The notes below the pieces were generated by a model that searched no databases, was not told the origin of the DNA, and saw nothing but the letters and a program-made list of their open reading frames with translations. 64,000 nucleotides of DNA, taken from positions 109,496 to 173,495 of the forward strand of contig CAYVWB010000001.1 in NCBI GenBank assembly GCA_964455395.1, written 5' to 3'. The translations under genes were made by a program, and so were the position numbers. Positions 8,897 through 17,197 of this stretch are shown here, one piece after another; positions within the stretch are counted from its first letter, which is position 1; each line of letters opens with the position of its first letter. The stretch is from CAYVWB01 sp964455395 (GTDB taxonomy: Bacteria > Desulfobacterota > Desulfovibrionia > Desulfovibrionales > Desulfovibrionaceae).

Positions 8897-11776
8897 ATGC
8901 GCACCATGGCTCGCAAGAAACGCTCCAAACGCAAATCGTCCACAAGTACCTTGGGCGTAGACGCCAAGCGCGTCCTTCGGTTGTTGCAAGAGGCGGGCAA
9001 GCCTCTCTCCACGCAGGAAATCCTGAAGTCCCTCCAGGCCAGCCAGAAGGAGGGCCACCGGCTCAAGACCGTGCTGGCCGAGCTGGTGGAGGATGGCAAG
9101 CTCTACAAGCTCAAGCGCGGCGCCTATGGTTTGGCGCAGCAGCTCAACATCAAGACCGGGGAGCTGGAAGTTCAGCGCTCCGGCGTGGGCTTTGTCATTC
9201 TGGATGAGGAAGACACTGCGGACATCTTCATTCCTCCCGGGGACATGGGCGACGCTTGGCACCGCGACCGCGTCACCGTGGCTGTGCTGCCCGGCGGCAA
9301 AGGTCGCCGCCGCGAAGGCCGCATCACTTCGGTGCTGGAGCGGGGCTACAAGGTCCTCCCCGTGCGCGCTGGCCGACGCTTGGGCGAATATTTCCTCATG
9401 GAGCCCACGGAGCCCAGGCTGACGCCGCGCTTTTTGCTGCCGGCGGATTCCTTGGACGAAGCCCCCGAGCTCGGCGAAATCCTCATGGTCTCTCCAGGCG
9501 AACCCTTGGACAAGGGGCTCTGGGAATGCGCGCTGGTCTCCCGCCTCGGCCAGGAGGAGGACCCCGCCGTCCAGGAGACCCTCGTCAAGGAAAACCACGC
9601 CATCCCCCGCGATTTTCCCCAATCCGTCCTCGCTGAAGCCGCCGGGTTCCCGGAAAATCCCGCCCCCGAGGACCTGGAAGACCGCAAGGACCTCCGCGAA
9701 ACACCCTTCGTCACCATCGACGGCGCTAAAGCCAAGGACTTCGACGACGCTGTCCATGTGGTGAAGGAAGGCGCCGGTTGGCGGCTGTGGGTGGCCATCG
9801 CGGACGTGAGCCATTACGTGAAAGCCGGCTCCGAGCTGGACAAGGAAGCCAGGGTCCGCGGCAATTCCTATTATTTCCCCCAGTCCGTGGAGCCCATGTT
9901 CCCGGAAGCGCTCTCCAACGGGCTCTGCAGCCTCAATCCGGACGTGGAGCGGCTCGTCATGGTGGCGGAAGTCCCCTTCTACGCGGATGGCCAGCCCGGC
10001 GCTGCGGAAGTCTACGCCGCTGTCATCAAGAGCCACGCCAGGCTCACATACGCGCAGGTCAAGCGCGTGCTGCTCGACAAGGATGACGCCGAACGCGCTG
10101 CAGTGGAGCCCGTGCTGCCCATGCTGGAGGAAGCCGAACGGCTGGCCCGCGTGCTGCGAAAAGTGCGCTCCAAGCGCGGCAGTTTGGACTTCGATCTGCC
10201 AGAACCGGAAATCCTCTTCAATATCTATGGCGAAACCGTGGAGATACGGCCCAAGACGCGACACTTCGGGCATATGATGATCGAGGAATTCATGATCGCG
10301 GCCAACGAAGCCGTGGCGCGCATTCTGGAGGCGGACGCCAAGCCATGCCTCTATCGCGTCCACCCGGAGCCCGATCCCGACAAGCTCGCCGGACTCCTGG
10401 ACCTGCTCGCCGTGACAGACCTTGCGCCCCAACTGCCCCGACCCTCCAAAGGCCAGGAAGGCCTCGCGCCCACCCAGCTGCAGGAGCTCCTCGCCGCCGC
10501 CGAAGGCACGGACATGGAATTCCTGGTGAACAGGATGACCCTGCGCACCATGATGCAGGCCAAGTACTCCCCGGAAAACACCGGGCACTACGGCCTCGCC
10601 TCGGAGTGCTACTGCCACTTCACCTCACCCATCCGGCGGTATGCAGACCTCACGGTGCACCGTTCCCTCAAGAACTTCATCGCCCGGCAGGAGGTGGAGC
10701 GGCTGCCCTCCGTGCAAGGCCTCAAGAGCCTCGCGGACGACCTCTCCACCACGGAACGCACCGCCATGGACGCCGAGCGCGAGATCCTCAAGCGCATCAC
10801 CATCCTCTTCCTGCGCGACAAAGTGGGCGAGTCCTTCACAGGCGTGGTGAATTCCATCGCGGACTTCGGCTTCTGGGTGGAGCTCGAGGAAGTCATGGCC
10901 GAGGGCTTGGTGCGGCTCTCCACCATGACGGACGACTACTACACCTTCCTCCCGGAGCGGCAGGAGCTTTTGGGAACGCGCACGGGGCGGAGGCTGAAAC
11001 TCGGCCAGCGCGTCCGGGTGCAGCTGGTGAACGTGACTCTGGCGCGTCTGGAAGTGAACCTGGACCTCCTCGCTGTGGAGCGGCCCGTCATCGCCGCCGA
11101 CGACGAGGCGCACGACGAAGCCGGGGCGCCCGGCGCGGACGCTGCAGGCGAATCGGTCGAGACCCACTTCCAGCCTGTCGCGACGCAGGAGCAAGCCTCG
11201 CGCAAGCGCCGTTCACGGGGGAGCCGGGGATCTCGCGGAGGACGGAAAAAGCAACGCCCCGCCGAAACCTCTCCCGCCAATGGAGACGCCGACCAGGCTG
11301 CGCATGCAGCGGAGCACGAGTCCACAGAACCTGCAGGCGCTGCAGAAACTCAAGCAGCTGGCGACGCCGAACCCAAGGCGCAGCCGAATCAGCGCGCCGC
11401 CAAGGGACGTGGGGCGAAGAAGGCCGCCGTCAAGAAATCCGGCAGGGCTCCGCGCGCGGCGCTCTCCTCGAAGCGCTCCATCTTCGGGCTCACCACGGCG
11501 CCGGGGGTGGCGTCATCGGAGAACGAGGCAGCGGACGATTCCCCCGCCGCCGAGAATTCCGCAGGGTCTCAGGATACTTCAGCAGACGCCACGCACGACG
11601 AAAACGGCGCGACCGGAGAGAACTCCGGGCCGAAGAAGCGCCGTCGTCCACGGCGTCGACCACGGCGCAAGAAGAAGTCGGCAGACACGCCCGAGGCGTC
11701 CGTTCCACATGAGACGACGGAAGGCCCCGACGCCCCCGGCGGTGGCGGGGAGGGCGACGCAGCTCCCGAGGGGTGA
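8897..11776 (+). CDS. rnr: Ribonuclease R with long basic C-terminal tail
   Basis: This 959-residue 3'-5' exoribonuclease degrades structured RNA. Domains in order are an N-terminal winged helix (about 15-75), cold-shock OB folds (about 85-235), the RNB catalytic domain (about 270-600, with Mg-binding aspartates in DGAKAKDFDDAV near residue 275 and the RNA-channel motif YCHFTSPIRRYADL) and an S1 domain (about 645-725). After residue 740 come about 220 residues of Ala/Glu/Lys/Arg-rich low complexity ending in a poly-basic cluster (KKRRRPRRRPRRKKK). This tail is far longer than the basic tail of E. coli RNase R. ATGs at 8897 and 8906 are both possible starts. Confidence 0.93.
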   Translation: MRTMARKKRSKRKSSTSTLGVDAKRVLRLLQEAGKPLSTQEILKSLQASQKEGHRLKTVLAELVEDGKLYKLKRGAYGLAQQLNIKTGELEVQRSGVGFVILDEEDTADIFIPPGDMGDAWHRDRVTVAVLPGGKGRRREGRITSVLERGYKVLPVRAGRRLGEYFLMEPTEPRLTPRFLLPADSLDEAPELGEILMVSPGEPLDKGLWECALVSRLGQEEDPAVQETLVKENHAIPRDFPQSVLAEAAGFPENPAPEDLEDRKDLRETPFVTIDGAKAKDFDDAVHVVKEGAGWRLWVAIADVSHYVKAGSELDKEARVRGNSYYFPQSVEPMFPEALSNGLCSLNPDVERLVMVAEVPFYADGQPGAAEVYAAVIKSHARLTYAQVKRVLLDKDDAERAAVEPVLPMLEEAERLARVLRKVRSKRGSLDFDLPEPEILFNIYGETVEIRPKTRHFGHMMIEEFMIAANEAVARILEADAKPCLYRVHPEPDPDKLAGLLDLLAVTDLAPQLPRPSKGQEGLAPTQLQELLAAAEGTDMEFLVNRMTLRTMMQAKYSPENTGHYGLASECYCHFTSPIRRYADLTVHRSLKNFIARQEVERLPSVQGLKSLADDLSTTERTAMDAEREILKRITILFLRDKVGESFTGVVNSIADFGFWVELEEVMAEGLVRLSTMTDDYYTFLPERQELLGTRTGRRLKLGQRVRVQLVNVTLARLEVNLDLLAVERPVIAADDEAHDEAGAPGADAAGESVETHFQPVATQEQASRKRRSRGSRGSRGGRKKQRPAETSPANGDADQAAHAAEHESTEPAGAAETQAAGDAEPKAQPNQRAAKGRGAKKAAVKKSGRAPRAALSSKRSIFGLTTAPGVASSENEAADDSPAAENSAGSQDTSADATHDENGATGENSGPKKRRRPRRRPRRKKKSADTPEASVPHETTEGPDAPGGGGEGDAAPEG

Positions 11777-11860
11777 CGCCGTCGCGAAATCGCTCTGACG
11801 GGAACGCGCCGCCCTGCGCGGGCGCTCCCGCCCTCCCCGAGGCGTCCGTTCCGCGAAGGG

Positions 11861-11884
11861 GTCTTCGGCATACGTGCGGAAGAC
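11861..11884. other. Imperfect palindrome upstream of the glycosyltransferase
   Basis: GTCTTCGGCA and TGCGGAAGAC pair at nine of ten positions around a TACG loop. No T-run follows. It may be a weak terminator for rnr or an operator. Confidence 0.3.
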
Positions 11885-11979
11885 GCCGGCGCATGGCCCT
11901 TGGCAACGTCGTTGGGATGCGGTAGGGGATTGCGTTTTTGCGACCAAACCCCGAACCCTCCTTGCAAGGCTCGTCTCCC

Positions 11980-13254
11980 ATGTCCCTTCCTCATACTGCG
12001 TTCGTCTCCTTGTGGTTTCCCAAGCCTTCAGAAACATTCATTTTTCGAGAGGCCGTGCGTCTGCGGGAGATGGGTTTGCCGCTCACGGCGTATGCTCACT
12101 ACGGGCCCTTCCCCCGGCATCTCTCCCCGGAAATGCGGGCTTTCGATGCGGTAGAGCACCACGGCGTGCGCCACCTCCGTCATGGCGTGCGGGACCTCTT
12201 CTACTGGCGGCGGCGCAATCCGGCTGCGCTGAGACGAGTGCTGCGGGAAATACCCTGGCGGTGGTACGGCGACCTGGAGCTCCAAGGCGAGAATCTGTGG
12301 GCGCTCCATGTGGGGCTCCATTTCGCCCGGCGCGTGGCGGCGCAGGGAGTGGAGCATATCCACGCGTGCTGGGCCACGGGAGCGGCCACCTCGGCGTACG
12401 TGGCCTCCACCCTCACGGGAGTTCCTTTCAGCTTCGCTGCCCGCGCCGGGGACATCTACCCCCCAGAACCGGCGCTGCCTTGGAAGCTTGCGCAAGCCAG
12501 CTTCGTTCGTGTGAACAACGCCTTCAACATCGACTACCTGCGTGGATTCGCCGCGAAAATTCCCGGTCTCACGGCGGCTGAACGCATGGCCTGCGCCGAC
12601 AAGGTCACCCTCGTCTACAACGCGTTGACCCTGAACCACGGCGGCGAGGCTGATCTGCCCATGAAGCCGCCGCACCGTTTCCTGGCCATCGGCCGGTTCG
12701 TGCCCACCAAGGGCTTCGATTATCTGCTCAAAGCGTTGAAAATGCTGAAGGATGAAGGTATGGACTGGCGGCTGACCCTGGTCGGCGATGGTCGCGAGCG
12801 CGAACCCCTCAAACGGCTCGCCGGCGAGCTGGGCCTGACCGAGCGGGTCACCTTCCCCGGCTACGTCACCCATGAGCGCGTGGACCGGCTCATGCTGGAC
12901 GCCGACGTCTTCGTCATGCCGTGTTGCGTGGCTCCTGACGGCGACCGCGACGGCATCCCCAATGTCATCATGGAGGCCATGGCGCACACCGTGCCTGTGG
13001 TGGCCAGCGATGTGGCCGGCGTGAAAGAGGTGGTGCGCGACGGCGAAACAGGTCGGCTGACGCCACAACGCGATGTCCCCGCGCTGGCTGAGGCCTTGCG
13101 CTTCATGACGGCGGATCGGGACCGCGCCAAGGCCCTGGCCGAGGCCGGTCGGGAGCGGGTGTTGCGGCTCTTCGACCCGGAGACGAACTGCCGCCGCCTC
13201 ATCGAACTTTTCAGCGAACACCGCCGCGCGCCATCGCTCCCCGCTGCGACTTGA
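11980..13254 (+). CDS. Glycosyltransferase family 4 protein (GT-B fold)
   Basis: This 424-residue cytoplasmic sugar transferase has an N-terminal acceptor domain (about 1-200, with HIHACWATGAATSAY and SFAARAGDIYP) and a C-terminal nucleotide-sugar domain. Donor-site motifs typical of group 1 transferases are FLAIGRFVPTKGFDYLLKAL near residue 225, LVGDGREREPL, and a late acidic motif GIPNVIMEAMAHTVPVVASD near residue 330. The ATG at 11980 has AAGG 9 nt upstream. A longer TTG start at 11938 is possible but adds only polar residues. The acceptor is unknown; no polysaccharide cluster surrounds it. Confidence 0.88.
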   Translation: MSLPHTAFVSLWFPKPSETFIFREAVRLREMGLPLTAYAHYGPFPRHLSPEMRAFDAVEHHGVRHLRHGVRDLFYWRRRNPAALRRVLREIPWRWYGDLELQGENLWALHVGLHFARRVAAQGVEHIHACWATGAATSAYVASTLTGVPFSFAARAGDIYPPEPALPWKLAQASFVRVNNAFNIDYLRGFAAKIPGLTAAERMACADKVTLVYNALTLNHGGEADLPMKPPHRFLAIGRFVPTKGFDYLLKALKMLKDEGMDWRLTLVGDGREREPLKRLAGELGLTERVTFPGYVTHERVDRLMLDADVFVMPCCVAPDGDRDGIPNVIMEAMAHTVPVVASDVAGVKEVVRDGETGRLTPQRDVPALAEALRFMTADRDRAKALAEAGRERVLRLFDPETNCRRLIELFSEHRRAPSLPAAT

Positions 13255-13302
13255 CCTCGCCTCCCCGCTGCGACTATTCTCTGACACAATGGGAGGCGCA
13301 GT

Positions 13303-14151
13303 ATGCAAGAAAATTTCGTCCTCAACGATATCGTTCAGAACATTTCCTTGTCCATGGGCGCGGCCTGGGCCAGTGGCCTGAACCTTTACGCCACCATCGC
13401 CGTACTCGGCATCATGGGCGCCACGGGGAACATGGCGCTGCCCCCGGAGCTGCAGATTCTCACGGCGCCGGGCGTCATTTTTGCGTCCATCGTCATGTAT
13501 GTGGTCGAATTCATTGCGGACAAAGTCCCCGCTTTCGACACCGCGTGGGACTCTGTCCACACCTTCATCCGGATCCCCGCCGGCGCCATCCTCGCCGCGG
13601 AGGCCATGGGCCCCGTCAGTCAGGAAGCGATGCTCGTGGCGGGGATTCTGGGCGGCGGCCTCGCCGCGGGGACTCACGCCACCAAGGCGGGCGCGCGGGT
13701 GCTCATCAATGCTTCGCCCGAGCCCGTCACCAACTGGGTCGCTTCCATCACGGAGGATGTCGCCGTCATCGCAGGGTTGTGGACGGCGCTCACGTATCCG
13801 TGGGTCTTCCTCATGCTGCTGGGGCTGTTCGTCATTCTGATGGCGTGGTTGCTGCCCAAGATATGGCGTGGCGTCGTCAAGCTCTTCAGGACGATAGCGC
13901 GTTGGTTCACGGGGGCGCCCACGCCGGCGGCCCCGGCGCCTCCACCGCCGCCGCCGGGCGCGGTCACCTCCGGCGTATCCGTTACCGCAGCGTCTTCAGC
14001 CACACCGCCGGCAGCGTCGGCAGCTCCTGTGTCGTCACGGCAAAGCGATGTGCGCGTCCGCCTGGACGAGCTCGACGCCTTGCGTCGCGAAGGACGTCTG
14101 GAGGAAGCCGAATACAAGGCGTTGAGAGCCAAGGTTTTGGAATCGTTGTAA
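13303..14151 (+). CDS. DUF4126 membrane protein with SHOCT-like C-terminal motif
   Basis: This 282-residue membrane protein has a DUF4126-type N-terminal region: start near GAAWASGLNLYATIAVLG, helices at about 10-37, 45-68, 85-118 and 150-182. A Pro/Ala-rich linker (about 205-245) leads to a short amphipathic C-terminal motif (RLDELDALRREGRLEEAEY) of the SHOCT type, thought to mediate oligomerisation or association. GGGAGG lies 9 nt before the ATG. It follows the glycosyltransferase by 48 nt and is probably co-transcribed. Function unknown. Confidence 0.8.
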   Translation: MQENFVLNDIVQNISLSMGAAWASGLNLYATIAVLGIMGATGNMALPPELQILTAPGVIFASIVMYVVEFIADKVPAFDTAWDSVHTFIRIPAGAILAAEAMGPVSQEAMLVAGILGGGLAAGTHATKAGARVLINASPEPVTNWVASITEDVAVIAGLWTALTYPWVFLMLLGLFVILMAWLLPKIWRGVVKLFRTIARWFTGAPTPAAPAPPPPPPGAVTSGVSVTAASSATPPAASAAPVSSRQSDVRVRLDELDALRREGRLEEAEYKALRAKVLESL

Positions 14152-14229
14152 AAATCACATGACGATGTCAGGCTCGCCGGTGTGGTTGCAGCACGCGGAC
14201 GGGAGCCCGACGGCAGCTTGCGTCAGCGC

Positions 14230-15054
14230 TCAGTCCGAGGCTCGCGACGGCGTGACAGGCGGCGTATCGTCGGGCAGCCACTCTGCATAGATGCGGGCGT
14301 AGGTTCCATCGTCCACCATGGCTTGAAAGGCATCGCGCCACCGCGCCACGATGTCGGGGGAGGACTGCTTGGAAAACGCGATATAGAGATCAACCTGTTT
14401 GAACACCAGGGCCGGCGTCAGGTCTTTGGGATCGTAGCCGGCGGCCCGCGCGGACCCGGCCATGCCCACGTTGGAGCCCGCCACCAGGGAGAGCCGACCG
14501 CTCATGAGCTTCTTGACGTTGATGATGTTGTTGGCGGCGCTCTGGAGGTTGGTGAACCCCCGTTCGAGAAGGAAGCGCTCCCGCGCATCGTCATGATAGG
14601 CGCCGATGCTGCGCACGCGTCGGGCGTCGTCCAACGTATTCAAGTTTTCAGGAACATTGTTCTTCTTGGCGTAGAGCACCCACTTGACGCGCAAGAGCGG
14701 CCCCACCCAGTGAAACTTGGCTTCCCGCGCCGGCGTGCGCGTGGTGGAAAAGAGCGCCACGTTGGGCAGGCGTTGCAGTGCCTGGTAGCCGCGCGCCCAC
14801 GGCGCAATCTGGATAGGCGTTTCGTCCTGAAGGCGGCGCTGGATTTCGCGAACCATCTCCACGCTCAAGCCAGTGAGTTCGCCGTCGCGCATGAAGTTGG
14901 CGGGTGGGGATTCCTCCGTGAACACCTGCAGCGGCTGGGCGAAGACGCTCGGCGCCTGCAGGGCGCAGGCCACGATCAACACGCCGAGGCGGACGCCTGC
15001 GAGGGCGACGCGACGGAACGTCACGCAGCGGGATGAAGGAAGCGACACGCGCAT
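14230..15054 (-). CDS. Periplasmic solute-binding protein, family 3 (orphan)
   Basis: This 274-residue protein has a Sec signal peptide (hydrophobic core about residues 16-38, cleavage near VFAQP). A type II periplasmic binding domain of the amino acid/SBP_bac_3 family follows, starting LQVFTEESPPANFMRDGELTG and including SVEMVREIQRRL. No transporter genes adjoin it, so it may serve a distant permease or a signalling role. The two flanking gaps (14152-14229 and 15055-15313) show no other gene. Confidence 0.82.
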   Translation of the reverse strand: MRVSLPSSRCVTFRRVALAGVRLGVLIVACALQAPSVFAQPLQVFTEESPPANFMRDGELTGLSVEMVREIQRRLQDETPIQIAPWARGYQALQRLPNVALFSTTRTPAREAKFHWVGPLLRVKWVLYAKKNNVPENLNTLDDARRVRSIGAYHDDARERFLLERGFTNLQSAANNIINVKKLMSGRLSLVAGSNVGMAGSARAAGYDPKDLTPALVFKQVDLYIAFSKQSSPDIVARWRDAFQAMVDDGTYARIYAEWLPDDTPPVTPSRASD

Positions 15055-15313
15055 GGCGTCGCATTGTAGTGATCAATTATGGCGAGAATATGGCGTATGT
15101 CTACGGGAGGTTGGAATGTCCCGGCGGAGGACGATCCAACGCGCCGGGTGATGCCGAGGCGGGTTGCGTTTCTCCAGTGATATGGATGTGAAGCGCGAAG
15201 CGAGCCGTGTTCGAACGCCGGCCGTGCTCACGGGGAATCGTATCTCCCCCCAAATCGAGTGAGCGAAATCATTCGCTGGAGGCGAATGCCGGGGCTTCCA
15301 CTGTAATGCTCGT
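15055..15313. other. Intergenic region between the solute-binding protein gene and recN
   Basis: I see no open frame with a ribosome binding site, no strong hairpin and no clear promoter in these 259 nt. Confidence 0.4.
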
Positions 15314-17176
15314 CTAGAAAGGCTTGAGCAGCGGCCCAGAGGTGGGGGCTTCTTCGCCGGCCATGCGTTTGAGCTCCGCTTCCATGGCGTGCGCGTCCAG
15401 CGGGCGACAGCGGGTGTATGTCTCGTCGCCTTCGAAGTGTTTTTCCACCAGGAAGTGTTTTTCCGCCAGCGCGGCGAGCTGGGGCCAGTGCGTGATGAGC
15501 AACACTTGCTGCCGTCGCGCCAAGTCTTGGATGCGTTCGCCGAGAAAGGTGAGGGTGCGGCCTCCTACGCCGGCGTCCACTTCGTCGAAGATGAGCGCGG
15601 CGTGTTCATTGCGGGCGGTCAGGCTGGTGAGGGCGAGGAGAAAGCGCGAGAGCTCGCCGCCCGAAGCGATGCGGTCCAGGGGTTGGGCCGGTTGTCCCGG
15701 GTTGGGCCGCCACAGGAAGCGGGCGCGTTCGTCCACCAGTCGCGCGAGCAGGGCTTCATCATCGGGTCTGTCCGGCGGTTGAGTTGCGTGATCCGGTCGT
15801 GTGGGGCGCTTTGCGCGATTTGCGTGATTCTTTGTATCGTTAGAATTTTCAAATACTTCGGTGCTAGAGTCAGTCGTGTTTATGGCCGCATCGCGGGAGT
15901 CCTGGGCCTGGGCTGCGGCGTAGGCTTCCGGGAAGAGCGGGTGCGGCGTGAACTCCACTTCCACCTTCACCTTGTCGGAAAAGCCCAGCCCGGCGAGTTC
16001 CTGCTCCAGGCTGCGACAAAGCTCTCCGGCGGCTTCGCGACGGGCTGCGGCGAGTCGTTCCAGAATCTCCAGGAGGGTCGCTGCGGCGCGGCGTTGCGCC
16101 TTGAGCAGCTGCGCGCGATCGAGGCCGCATGCGTCCAGAAAGGAGATGGCCTCGTCGATTTCCCGCTCCAGGTCCACGATCTCGTCCAGGCTGCGCTTGA
16201 GCTTGCGTTTGAGCTGCGCCAGCTGGAAGAGCCGCGCTTCGATGGCTTCGAGGTCCGCCTCTTCGGTTTCCCGTCGCGCGGCCTTGCGCAGGGCGCTTTC
16301 CATATCCACAAAAAATTCACGTGCTTCCGTCAATCGTTCCGCTTCGGCGGCGAACTCCTGGGGCTCAGCAGAGGCGCGGTTCAGCACGTCAAGGGCTTTG
16401 GCGAGGTCGTCCACGCCCTCCACAAGTCCGCCTTCAGCATGGCGCAGCGCCGCCAGGGCGTCCTGGATGGCGTCCTGGACGGCGGCATGGTCTTTCACGG
16501 CGCGACGGCGCGCTTCCAGGGAGTCTTCCTCGCCGGGTTGGGGCGCGACTTTTTCGATCTCCTGGCGCTGAAATTCCAGCAGCTCGCGGCGGTTTTCCAG
16601 CTCACGGCATTTACGTTCCAGCGCGTCGCGTTCGGCCATGACCGCGCGTATTTCCCGCAGAGCTGCGTCCCTGGCGGGAATGAGCGTTTTGTCTCCCACC
16701 CAGCTGTCCAGGATGGCGGCCTGGTAGGCGGGGTTGAGGAGCTTTTGCTGGCCGTGTTGGCTGGCGTGGACGAGCAGGTGCGGTCGCAGCGCCTTGGCGC
16801 GTTCCTGGCTGCCGAGGGCGTCGTTGATGGTGAGGCGGCTGCGCCCCGTGGCGGCGGAAAGCTCCCGACGCAGGAAGGTCTCCTCGGGGGCTGGTCGGGC
16901 GTCCTCCGTGTCGCTTGGGCGTTCCGGGTCCGGCGCATCGTCATCGCGGAGCACATGGGCAGGGAGCCCGCGGAAGATGGCTTCCACCACGGCGCGTTCC
17001 TTGCCGGGACGGACCATGGCGGCGTCCAGCTTGTCCCCGGTGAGGAAGCCCAAGGCCTTGAGGATGAAGCTTTTCCCCGCGCCTGTTTCGCCCGTGATGA
17101 CGTTGAGACCGTCCGCGAATTCGAGCTCCAGGTCGTCGATGAGCGCAAGGTTCCGGATACGCAGGTATTCGAGCAT
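15314..17176 (-). CDS. recN: DNA repair protein RecN with extra insert
   Basis: This 620-residue SMC-like ATPase acts in double-strand break repair. Its N-terminal half carries Walker A GETGAGKSFI near residue 34. A long coiled coil spans about 155-400, and the C-terminal half holds the signature ASGGELSRF, Walker B ALIFDEVDAGVGG and the HWPQLAAL switch histidine. It is longer than the roughly 550-residue norm. One cause is an insert of about 45 residues (near 440-485, DNA 15725-15860) rich in Asn, Thr, Asp and Pro, with visibly lower GC than its surroundings. The next gene upstream on this strand, a CgeB-like transferase, ends 21 nt before recN begins. Confidence 0.95.
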   Translation of the reverse strand: MLEYLRIRNLALIDDLELEFADGLNVITGETGAGKSFILKALGFLTGDKLDAAMVRPGKERAVVEAIFRGLPAHVLRDDDAPDPERPSDTEDARPAPEETFLRRELSAATGRSRLTINDALGSQERAKALRPHLLVHASQHGQQKLLNPAYQAAILDSWVGDKTLIPARDAALREIRAVMAERDALERKCRELENRRELLEFQRQEIEKVAPQPGEEDSLEARRRAVKDHAAVQDAIQDALAALRHAEGGLVEGVDDLAKALDVLNRASAEPQEFAAEAERLTEAREFFVDMESALRKAARRETEEADLEAIEARLFQLAQLKRKLKRSLDEIVDLEREIDEAISFLDACGLDRAQLLKAQRRAAATLLEILERLAAARREAAGELCRSLEQELAGLGFSDKVKVEVEFTPHPLFPEAYAAAQAQDSRDAAINTTDSSTEVFENSNDTKNHANRAKRPTRPDHATQPPDRPDDEALLARLVDERARFLWRPNPGQPAQPLDRIASGGELSRFLLALTSLTARNEHAALIFDEVDAGVGGRTLTFLGERIQDLARRQQVLLITHWPQLAALAEKHFLVEKHFEGDETYTRCRPLDAHAMEAELKRMAGEEAPTSGPLLKPF

Positions 17177-17197
17177 GGCGGTGGTAAGGGCGGAGGT

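Noticed and set aside
15185..15215. tRNA T-arm-like GTTCGAAC
   Set aside because: No acceptor stem, anticodon arm or CCA end can be built around it.
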